From positions 2,170,001-2,234,000 of the forward strand of contig OZ005702.1 in the NCBI GenBank assembly GCA_963930775.1: a stretch of DNA of 64,000 nt. The letters are read 5' to 3'. This stretch comes from Cliona cf. orientalis. Taxonomy: Eukaryota > Porifera > Demospongiae > Clionaida > Clionaidae. Below the pieces are notes generated by a model, which saw nothing but the letters and a program-made list of their open reading frames with translations, ran no database searches and was not told where the DNA came from. Of the stretch, positions 47,201-59,200 are shown one piece after another; the stretch's first letter is position 1; each line of letters starts with the position of its first letter. A program made the translations under genes and the position numbers.

Positions 47201-50200
47201 GTCTTCAGGATCGTCACTAAAATCCCAAACCAACAGCTTAAGGTCAAAGGTGACCCCCAGCTCAGAGTCAAGTTCTACTAAGCCTCTAAGAGAGACCCGT
47301 TCATCTCTACTACAGGGGTCGTCACTGAGGTCATCCACCACCAGTAGCCAAAGCCTCCTTAGCTCACGGCAGCTGACAACCTCTACCACACCATTGACAC
47401 AGTCTGCAAGGGCAAGCCTAACTTCAAGTCTGCTTACTGGTAGTAGCTTACTGAAATCTAGTCTTGCTTCAACTACCACAGCACCAAGCGCTAGTCTTTC
47501 CTCATCCAATATGGTGTCGTCTACTAGCTTGACAACAAGCAGTAAGGGTTCTACTAGTGCTCCTCCGCTGGTCACCTCTCTACGTGTCCATACCACTAAG
47601 ACGTCCTCTCTTAGGACAAAGAGTTTACTCTTCAGCTCCCCCACCACGAGTGAGAAATCCACCACCCGACCTGGTGCTGGCGGTACAAAGGCATCGACGA
47701 GCCTTCCAACTACCAGCAAGAGCTTGCTCTCTAGTTCTTTGGTCTCTAAGGCCAAGTTAGACAACACATCGGTGAAGCTTGCAGCAACCAAGCTTGAAAA
47801 TAAGCAACCTGGCCTACTGAGAACCAGCACTACTACCGCCGATAGGAAAGTTGCTGCTGAGAAAAAGTCCCAGCTGAAGCCAGTAGCTCACTCCATCGCT
47901 AGCAAGTCAACTGAGCTACCGCAATACAGTTTTTCAACAGAAAGACCAAGTGCTCCCAAGGAATCGGCTTTCCTTCCTCCCGAGCTGGATGCATCCGTTC
48001 AGGGTCCCCCCGCTCCGATGGTTGACATCGTTGGCCTAAAGACAACACTGGTCAATTCTGTGGCTACATCTCTTCTTTGCTCACCTGATTTCCACGACTC
48101 CCGTGACACCACTCGACGTAGCCTCGTTCGTTTGGGAGAGAAACTAGCCCACCACGACCCTGAGTTCATCCTCAAGTTGGCGTTGTACACTCGCTGTGAT
48201 CTCAACATTCGTACTACAGCCAACTTTTTGCTAGCACTTGCTGCCAATATGCAGAGCTGTCGACCCTTCTTGAAGAAATATTTCTCTTCATCCGTGCGTC
48301 TTCCTTCTGACTGGATTGAAGTGGCCGAGATCTATCAAGCCTTTCACGATACGTCGATCAAGTTCGGTGCCCTTCCAACAGCGCTACGAAAGGTGATGGC
48401 CATCAAATTCACTCAGTTCGATGCCTACCAACTGGCCAAGTACAACAAAGACAGCTCCAAGAAGAAAAAGAAAGCGGCAGAAAAGGGAGGTAAAAAGGAT
48501 GAGAAACCGAAGGAGAAGCCCAACACAACTGCTCAGCAAAAGCCAGCAAGACAAGACACTCAAACCACGGAAGGTTCCGACTCGGATGACGATTCCTCGA
48601 TAGTCAAGAGTGATGAAGAGAGCCCTGAAGAAATAGAAAGATTGAGCTTCACTCTCAAGCAACTCATTCGTAAAATTCACATCAATGAGCCCGTTGAGTA
48701 TGTCATGAGTCTAGTCGGAAAGCGCTACCCCGAGGATCCTGAATCGTTCCGAAAGAGTGGTCTACCAGGAACGTGGGACCAGGATCGTGCTGGAAAGAGA
48801 ATGAAACTTCCCACACCAGAGACGTGGGAGACGCAAGTATCGAGCAAAGGAAACAAGGCAAAGACGTGGGAGGATCTCATTGACCACAACAAGCTTCCTT
48901 TCATGGCCATGCTGAGAAATTTGAGAAATCTGATCCTCGCTGGAGTGTCACACAAGCACCACCAGTGGGCCATGCGAAAGCTGAATGATGAAAGAGCAGT
49001 CATCAACAGCAGGCAGTTCCCATTTCGATTTTTTTCTGCCTATGAAGTGCTTGGAGAGTTGGAGAAGATAGCCGATGGGATCATGCCTCCTGCTAAACGG
49101 GGTCCCAAAGGTGCCAAAGGAAAGCCAACCAAAAAGGTGGCGAAAGAGCTGCCAAAGGTGGACAAGGGACTCCTTCAGCGCTATCGCACAGCCTTGGATA
49201 ATGCTCTCAAGATCGCCACCAGCTACAATGTGAAACCAATCCCCGGGTCGACCCTGATCCTGTGTAACGTTGGAAGCAACATGAATCGCCCGTGTACTTC
49301 AGCAAGAGGTCTCGGAAAGCCAAGGACCGTGCTTGAAGTGGGAATCCTGCTTGGCCTGATGTGCAAGTACTCGTGTGAGCAGTGCACCATGATTGTCTAT
49401 GGTGAGACCAACTTTGCTGAAATTCAACTCCAAGAGGGTACCATCCTGCACAACATGGAACAAGCTATGGGTGTGGCCACTTCTCAAGGGCTAACCACAC
49501 AAGAGGGTGTCATTCCTTCACAGTTCCTACATGACATGCTCATCGACCGGAAACCTGTTGACAATCTCATGGTACTCACCGACACGATGAACCTAGCCGA
49601 CCCCCAGGGAAAGGAGATGCTGGACTTTTTGAAGAAGTACCGCCACCTAGTCAATTCCAACCTGCTATTTGTGAGTGTTGACCTGAGCGGACGATCGAGT
49701 GGAGTCTCCAGCACTATTAAACCAGAACACGAAAACGACATCTTCCTCGCCGGCTACTCGGATCAGATATTGCGTTTCATCGCCGAAAGGGGTGATTCTG
49801 GCCAGCTAACGTACGTTGACAACATAGACAAAGCCTATAACCTCAAAGCCATCAAGCTTCCTTCTCTGGATTCTGCCAGTACCAGTCAGCTTGCTCAACC
49901 TCCCTCACTTGGGAGAGAGAAGGCATTGCTGTCAGCCGGACTACACCAGAAATGGAGGACGGTACGTGTGTTCATCTCATCGACTTTCAGAGATATGCAC
50001 GGTGAAAGGGACCTGCTCACTCGTTTTGTTTTTCCGGAGCTCAGAGCACGAGCACATGCAAGACAGATTCAGATCTACGAGGTGGACCTTCGATGGGGAG
50101 TGACTGAGGAAGATGCAAGAAGCCACAAAGCCCTGGAGATCTGTCTCAGTGAGATTTCCAGATGCCAGTACTTCATTGGACTGCTTGGTCAGCGCTACGG

Positions 50201-53200
50201 ATGGATACACGACGAGTACCATGTTCCAGATTCTCCAGAATTTGACTGGTTGAAGGAATTCCCTCCCAGACGATCCATAACTGAGATTGAGATGCACCAT
50301 GCAGCCCTTTGTGATCCCGATGAAGCTGTGAACAAGGCATTCTTCTTTTTCCGAGATCCAACTGTAGTTGACAGTATCCCTCAGCAGTTCAAGAATGACT
50401 TTGCTACCGAATCAGACGAAGCTTATGACAAGATCGAGAAGCTAAAAAGTACAATCCGCACTAGTGGTCTTGAAGTGTACGACAACTATCCCAGTAGGTG
50501 GCTTGGTGAAGTCGATGGAAAAGCAATGGTGGGAGGTTTGGAAGACTTTGGACAGCGAGTGCTCCACAACCTCTGGAATGCCATTCAGAGAGACTACCCT
50601 GAAGATGAGCTCATGGAAGACCCGGTGGCTCAAGCTACAGCTCTTCATGAAGCTTTTGTGGAGAGTAGAGCCAGCAGTTTTGTGGGGAGAAGGGTGCTTC
50701 TGAAGAAAGCGCAAGAGGCAGTGGATAGAGCATCGGGTGGTGTGGTTGTTCTTACCGGAAAGCCTGGATCAGGAAAGTCAGCATTCATGGCTGCTTTTGC
50801 TCAACACTTTGCCCAATCTGATACTTGCAAGTCACATGACTTGGTCATCACTCATTTTATTGGAGCCGCTCCCGACTCCACCAACATTGCATCATTGCTC
50901 AACAGGCTCTGTCACGAGATGAAGCGGAGGTTTAATCTACCAATGGAGGTCCCCGAAAGTTACCCAGAGCTAGTCAAGGATTGGCGTGACTTCTTGGAAG
51001 AAAGCGTCACAGCTATGGGTAAAGGTTCCAAGCTTTTGATACTCGTTGATGGGATAGACCTTCTTGAAGACAAGCACAATGGACGCTCAATGGAGTGGTT
51101 ACCTGAAGAGGTCCCCGAGGGTGTGGTGATAATGCTGAGTGGAGTGGAAGGAGGAAGCTGTGTGCCTCTCCTGAGAAAGCGTAAACCAGCTCCAGCTGAG
51201 GTAACCATTGGAGCCCTGGACATGTGGGACAAGGCTGAGATGGTACGACAGAGTCTACTGAAGCATCGAAAGTCACTTGACGAGTCTCCTTTCAACAACC
51301 AGATGAAACTGCTCCTCTCCAAGAGAGAAGCCAACAACCCTCTCTACCTGCATCTGGCCTGTGAGGAGCTACGAGTCTTTGGTCTGTTTGAGCAAGTGAC
51401 GGCCTTCCTTAAAAAGATGCCTCCCGCTTTATCAAACCTCCTTCAAGAGATATTGGTGAGACTAGAAATGGAACATGACCCAGATCTCCTGTCTACTTCC
51501 CTTTCCTTGCTCTCACTGGTACGCAATGGACTGCTTGAACACGAGCTAGCTGGGGTGCTTGCCAACTACTTTGTCGACAAAGATGCCGAATCTGAAGGAG
51601 GTGATGCTGCCTTACCTTACATGGTTACCTCACGGTTGCTAAGGAGTCTACAGAGTTTCCTACAACCTACTGGACAGGAGAACTCCAATCTGCTTACACT
51701 TGCACACAAAGACATCGAGAAAGCCGTCAGATTCAGGTACATGAGGGGAGCTTCCAGCAGTAAGGAGAAGACCTACCACCAACTCCTTGCTAACTATTTC
51801 AGGACAGAAGCCGATCCAAAGGGAGATGGATCATTCAAGAGCAACAGTGCCCGAGCATTCAGTGAGCTACCCTACCATCTCATGGCAGCTGGAGCATGGA
51901 AAGAGTTAGAGGAAATTGTCTGCAACATCCACTTTGTTGTTGCCAAGTGCCAGCTTGGCCTAGCACAGCAGCTGCTTGAAGACTATACTCCAACAGCGTC
52001 TGAACTTCCATCTGGCAAAGCCCGTGAACTGGCAAGATTCATCCAACAGCCACTAGTGCAAGAGTACCGATCTTTTGTGTCGAGAAACCTTCACATCCTC
52101 CTGAGCAATCCTTCTCTTACTCTCCAGCAAGCAGTGAATGAGCCTGACTTCTCACTTGTGGCAAAAACAGCAAGGGATATTCTAACGGAAAATCCGCGTC
52201 CTGTGATAACTTGGCTGAACAAATTAAACGAGGCTGACCCCTGCCAGATGAAAATAACATCCCATGCTGGCCCAGTGACATGTGTGACAGTCTCACACGA
52301 CAGTACCTACTTTGCAGCTGGCTTCAAGAGTGGCTTGGTGAAGCTGTTCCGACTCAGCACAGGAAAAGAAATCCACACTCTCATTGGACATGCGTCTGGA
52401 ATCAGTAGTGTGTGCTTTGTTGGGTCACATGCCATCTGCTCTGGATCACATGACTCCACACTAAGTCTCTGGGACATCAACAATGGTTTCAGAATCGCCA
52501 CAATGAAGGGACACTCACGATCCGTTCGCGGCTGCACCAGCAACCAATCTGGTAAAGCCATCGCCTCAGTATCTTGGGATCGATCGATCAAGGTATGGGA
52601 GGGCTCAACAGGAAAGCTACAATCTACCTTACAGACTAAAGGAGGGCACAATACTCCCATCAACTGCGTCTCATTCCACCCAGAAGGTCAACTAGTTGTG
52701 GTCGGCAGCTGGGACACAACGTTGAAAATTTGGGATACTTTTAACCAAAAGCGTCTCAAAGTTCTCAAAGGTCACAAGAGTTCAGTACAAGCCTGCACCT
52801 ATGCTCCCTCTGGTCGCCATATCGTATCAGCTGCACTGGATGGAGAAGTGAAGATTTGGTCGACAAAGTCAGGCTCTGCAGTTGGCACTATCATCGGTCA
52901 CCACTCACCCGTCTACTCGTTGACCTTTGCACCGAATGGTCAGTACTTAATGACAGCTTCCAGTGATAAACTTGTAAAGGTGTGGTCAGGAAGTCTTGGT
53001 CAACCTATCCGTTCCATGGGGTCTTCCAAGAATGGAATAGCTCACTGTCTCTCATTTGATCAAGCCTCACAGATGGTGTACGTTGGTTACCATGACGGAC
53101 ACGTGAAGAAATTCAACATACACACTGGAGTCGAGGTGTTCTCTACTAAGCCCCACTCGGCAGCTGTTATCGGGCTAGCCTACCAGGAGCACCTGCACAT

Positions 53201-56200
53201 GTCAGCATCTGACGATATGACAGTTAAGGTGTGGCGATCTGAGCTGCTTCCTAAATGTATCGATCTCATTGGACATGATTCACCAATCACATGTGCTGTG
53301 TGGGACAAAAAAGGATTTGCATCAGCCTCCGAGGATTTCACAGTCCTCGTGTGGCTACACAAGCCTAGCGAGTACACAAAACTGATGCACAAACTAGAAC
53401 ACCCTCCGCCTACAAAGAAAGTACAGCCAGTCAAGAGAGGAAAGAGTAAGGCCAGGGTGAAGAGTGTCGAAGAAGACAAACCAGTTCAAGATTTCACAGT
53501 GAAGCCATTGGCAAAGATTCGAAGTGGACACACTGGCAAGATAACCTCCATAGCCTTCTCCTGTAATGGTCTAAAGATGGTCACAGCAAGCCGTGACCTG
53601 AGTCTCATCATCTGGGACACTTTTTCACACAAGCAGCTGCAAGTTCTCCATGCCTGTCACAAGGATTGGATCAACACCTGCTGCTTCTCTGACTATTCCC
53701 CAGATTACCTCATCACTGGATCCAACGATCTGACGCTCAAGTTGTGGGACTTGAAATCTGGAATGACGAAGTCCACATTCAAGGGCCACACCACTTCCAT
53801 CAACTCTGTAGCCTTCACCCAGGACTGTGTGGTATCGGCGGCTTTTGATGGCTCTGTGAAGGTGTGGACTTACAAGGGAATTGAGATCACAACACTCTAC
53901 TGCCACAAGCAGAGAGTGAACAGTTGCTTCATTAGCATTCCAGGAAAGAGTGACAGGGCTACCTCCTCCAACTGGGCAGATATTGTAAGTGAGGAAGAGG
54001 AGGAAGGATCCAAATCTAGCAAAGTTAAGCTCGATGAAGTCTCCATAGTAACTGCCAGTGATGATGGGACTGTTGGTGTGTGGAAACCGTTCTTGCCAAA
54101 CCAGCTGACATCGTTGGTGGGCCACTCCGATCGTGTACTCTCGGTGGCCGCTACTCTCAACAACTCCATTGTTTCCTCGTCTTTGGACGGAGCCATACAG
54201 CTGTGGAGCCCAACTCTGAGTCTCTCCATGACAGGTACCCTCAGTGGGCACACTGGTCCTATTACATCCTCTTCTTGCTTCACTGTATCTCAACACTTGA
54301 CATACTACGTAACTGGTGGTCGAGATGGCTACATTATTGTGTGGGAAATCAACAGTGACAGTGAAAACGGTGACACACGTAGCCCTCCTCGACTGGAAAA
54401 GCTCTACCAGATCAAAGACTCGGACAAAGCCGTGAGTTCTGTCTGTTTCGTCAACTTTATCGCAGCTAAGAACGAAGGTACTATTGCAGTGGGTAGGGAC
54501 GATGGATCCATGAACATCTATCGCTTTACACCAAGTGAATACCCATCGGTAGATTCTACACTGTCTTCTGGAGCTCTTATGGGAGGTCACCCGATATCTA
54601 AACTTGTGCTCACTCCCGATTTAAAGAACGTTGTAGCTGGATCATGGTCGAACCGGGTGGCTACAATTGGTGGCAACAGGAGAGTCAGTGGTCGAATGGA
54701 GATGCACAAGAGTTGGGTGATGGACGTTGTCGCAACCAAAGAGAAAGGAAAATCATCCTCGGTGGTCTATTCCATCGCACTCGATGGAACTCTCTGTGAG
54801 TGGGGTGAGCTAGTGAACAGCTACACAGTATTGGCTCAGAGTGGCGACAAAGATCCTGCATGGCCACTAGCCATGTGTGAGGTGTTGACGAATAATGGCA
54901 CAGTACCACGATATCTGGCCCTCAGTGACAGCAAAGGAATGCTCCATCTCTGGAACAAGGGACTGAAGAAGACTGACTTAGTGAAGAAGCTTCACCAGAA
55001 GGCCATCCACAGTGTTGCCGTGATGCCAAGTGGGGAGTTGGTGACTGGATCAGAAGATGGAATCGTGAAGTTATGGAGGATGGAGGGAAGGAGTGGACCT
55101 CCAAGCCTCAAGCAAGTTGGTCAATTCCACTGCCAGTCTGGAGTAACAGCTATCACTGTGGTGGACAGTGGTAAGGGATCCAACAAGAATTTGAAGCCGC
55201 TAGTGCTCGTCGGGGATCAGCTAGGTCATGTGACTCTGCTACAGTGGCACCAGTGAAGATTGAAACACCAATTTTGCTTACTTGAAACAATTAATGATAA
55301 GATCTAGTTTAGAGGGTTCTTATTAATTTTTAGAATCTGATATTATTGTAGGAACGTTATATTTTGAATTCAATTTTGTTTTAAGTAGGAATTTATATCT
55401 TTGTTATTAGGCATTTTGAGGGATGTTTTTATGATTGTTTTTACCTTAGAGATGCAATGAGATCTTGTAGAATCCTTGGAGTAAATCCCTCAAAATCTTC
55501 AATGATAATCACCACAGGGATACGATTCACTAACAACAGTAACACAATACTAATAACCAGCAAAATTAATATAGGTGCATTATAGTTATGTCCTCACAAT
55601 AATATAATTAACATATTATGGTATTTTTAACACTATTACGCTTCTTCTTGGTACTCATTTTGTACACACGTACACTGTACATGTACTAATGGGCCCTATC
55701 TTTAGTGCTTTCCTAGCTGAGAAGGTTTCTTTAAATTTTGTGCACGTAATACTACAAGACACTATTAAAATTAATTTACTACTCTTGTAGATCAAAATCA
55801 ATGCTGCCTGAGAGTATATAGCTACCTTGTGTCCCAGCTGGGCTGTAGGCCCTAACGTGGCGACTCATTGTCTCAAACGATTCCCTGTACCAGCTGCTGA
55901 GGACATCCATGGAGCAGAGAGGGAGACGCTTTGTGGTTGATGAGCCACCAGCACTGCCACCTCCAAGGAGAGGAGGCTGCTCATCATCACTGTCATCGTT
56001 GCCCAAGTCCTATCAACATCATCATTAGCCACACTTCATAATATTATTATCAAAGGCTTATAGACCCCAGACCACAGAATTAATTTTTAATTCCCTGCAA
56101 CGTTTCAGATCATACAAAAACAATAATATTAGCTTGTCTTTCACGGAAAGAATAACTCAAGCACAAACTGGAAACAATATTATTCTTATATGCAAGCTAT

Positions 56201-59200
56201 ATTACCATAGGTTTCCTACATAAAAATATTCTAAAATTTTTTAATTATGATCATTCACTCATTACGTGGAAACAATTCCACACCAATAACTTCAAAATCG
56301 AGTGCATCTCCTTTGAGATACTGGCAATTCTTCTCAGCATCAAACGCCAGCTTATTGTGTGCGATAAACTGTGGGTGACCATGGAGATAGTTCTTATCGC
56401 CCGTCTTCACTCGTCCAGATTTCTTTTCGTCTGTTTTCCTGTCAAATACGATATCTTTCTCGAAATGATCATGGTCACCGAGGTGGTTTTGTAGCCGGAT
56501 CTTTATAGCACCGAGGAAGGGCCAATCGAGGAGTGCATCGTGTTCTCCCCGCATGATGCAGCAGAAGACGGCCACGTGGTTGTTCATCCCGTACACGTCG
56601 ACACGGACACACATCTTGTACCCTCGTAGATTGTGGTATAGTGGAGGACTAACAAAAGCCTCCTTGTGCGACTTTCTCTCCTGGAATCTGCTCACAGTGA
56701 ATGCGAATGGTGGACGAGGAGTGAGCCATCCTTCTACATATTTCAAGTTTTTATCGATGTCGGCAATTTGACCCTTTTGAGCTTCTGCGTCGGCTTGTAC
56801 AGCAGCGGTCAATTCATCCTTGGCTTCTTTTGTCCTCTGCTCCAGCTTGGCAGAAGCATCTTTGATTTCGATCATTACAGCAGCCTGTTTGTCGACTTCT
56901 TCAGCCATAGACTGTCTAAGTGATTTCACCTCGGTGCTGTGGGAATCAATAGTCTCCTTACACTGAGCAACGTCTCCTTGAAGTGTTACTACAGTAGCTC
57001 TTTGCGATTCAACCACTTCCTTCACCTCCTTTAACTCTGCTCCCTGGTTTACTGCTTCTTTTATTTGCATCAGCTCTTCTTCAAGCTTTGCTCTTTCTTT
57101 TTTCACGTCATCCATGGCAATCGTTTGTTCATTCATCTTTTTCTCTAGCTCATCCTCTTGATTCTTCATCGTCTGTAGCTGTTGGTCCAGACTCTCTTTC
57201 TGTTTCTGCATGTTTGCTACATCACTCTTTAGCTGGTTTATCTCATTTACAAGATCGGAATTCTCCTCTCGTGCTTTCTTATTTTCCTCTTGAAGAGTTG
57301 CCACCTGTTTTTCAAGCTCATCAACTGTCTCCAGCTTGGCTGCATTTGCTGATACAGCCTTACATAAAAGCCGCAAGTGGTAATTCGTATACACCTCCAA
57401 ATGTCCATTTATTGCATCTCTCTTTCGACGAAACTCACAACCAAAAGGCTTAAAGTCACAGTCAATCAGCTGATTGGGACACTTCTCCAAATGATCTGGT
57501 ATCAGAAATCGCGCAATGTAAGCCCCACATTCATTGGGGCAATTGACGGGATAGGACGGGCAAGTGACATAATGGCTATTTGTCAAATCAGTGTAAGTCC
57601 CCTTGTAGTTCTTACAGAATTCACACTCTAGCATTCGAAAGGGGCACTCTCCTACCCGATGAGAAATAATGTCACGTCTAAATATCTCTTCTTCGCAGCC
57701 TTTGTTTGGGCACGGCACCTTCTCAAATTTACAGAGTCGTGAATCAAAATTATCACTAATCCCAGGAGACAGGTGTTCCTCGACCATCCCTATCTCGCCC
57801 ACCCAATCACATCCCTCACTGATGGCCTCAACACTGGCATTAGGGCAGTACACCTGTATACCCCTCACCTCTCGAGCGACTCCCTTGTTCAACATGGTCG
57901 AAAATCCGGTGGCCTGGCACAGGGGGCACCTGACTGGGCCAGCCATATTGCTCAACTGCATCTTCTTGAGGCATGGCTCGCAGATGTGGTGCCCGCAGCA
58001 GTCCAACAGTCGAGGATCGAATAGTAGCTCGAAACACACGGGGCACGTGTACTTGTCGGGCGGTTCAGCCACGTATTCGTAGTTCCTTTTCATCGGGGGC
58101 GCGTTGCTATCGTGGCGTTGTCGCCGTAAGCCACTAGGAGAAGGGGCAGCCATTTTCGAGATTTTGACCAGCAAAGCAGTTTCCAAAAGTGAACGGTCAC
58201 GCCCACCGTACCGCACCGTACCGCTCGCGCTCGCGCTAGCGCGGCGCCGGCTGCGCATGACGACCCTTACCTTTTCTTCTTCGATGAGTTGCAAGAGAAT
58301 TTCCTTCATTGTTGCTTTCATACCTGGAATTGGAAAGCTGGGGTGAGGTAAGAACGAGCTCGAGGCTACCCCTGATCCCACAACACCAGAGCTCAGCCTT
58401 GCCCATCAGGCCCACTTTAGCTTCCTTTAATATAATGTGCATACTAATGAGGCATTGAAACGTAGCCTTTATTGGGAACCATTTTCTATAATACTACAGT
58501 GCTGCCAACATCTTTTGATAACAAATTCTAAGATATTACGAAGAAAACCTTTGCAAATGTTATGGGAATAGAGCTATTAATATATTATATTATGCTTCAT
58601 TTTGCATAGTATGCTTACCGGCATTATGCAGCAATATACGAATCTAAGCTTTTGGTGGCATTGCTACTACTATTATACCCGAATTGCAGTCCTTTGATTT
58701 GAGCAGCACCACATGTGGTGAAATGCCGTCCATTCTGATGATGGTCCTCAGCTGCTCAAAGAGTACGTCATGGTCAGGCATGTTGACTCCAGCCACCAGG
58801 GCCACCGTTGGTACCTCCAGTCTAGGGGGCAGAAGGAAAACAGCATCACCAGCTCCTGCAGCACTGCCACCGCCTGAAATAATATATAACAAGGCCCTGC
58901 ATTATTAAACTGTTGCATGTAGCTAAGTGTCACAGTGTTGATAGAATATATTATTTCTATACTAACTAGAGCTCTATAGAGCACATACCCCGCGCGCACA
59001 TTGCGCAATCATCTATAGAATTGCTTTGTATGCATGGCTATAATTTTGCAAACTTCAGAAAATTAGTGGAAATGCTGCTTAATTGTACAATATCATAGCT
59101 ACCAGAGGTCCCGGTGACAAAAGCACTCTCTCTGTACCAGATCTAGACTACTAGGAGATATGAACTGGTACGTTCAATAGTCTGTTGTAATAGTATAGCC

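Noticed and set aside
47183-47830. 215-codon minus-strand frame rich in Leu and Val
   Set aside because: It is the antisense shadow of the Ser/Thr-rich TEP1 N-terminus.
53625-54590. 321-codon minus-strand frame
   Set aside because: It lies antisense to the TEP1 WD40 repeats, has no recognisable domain, and is a shadow of biased codon use.
55257-55444. Poly-A tail or target duplication proving TEP1 retroposition
   Set aside because: The 188 bp after the stop are AT-rich but have no A tract, and no matching duplication was found upstream.
58154-58381. N-terminal extension of the TRAF frame to 708 residues
   Set aside because: The stretch includes ORC3 exon 5 with its acceptor and donor and a GC-rich promoter-like segment; the MAAPSPSG start fits TRAF better.
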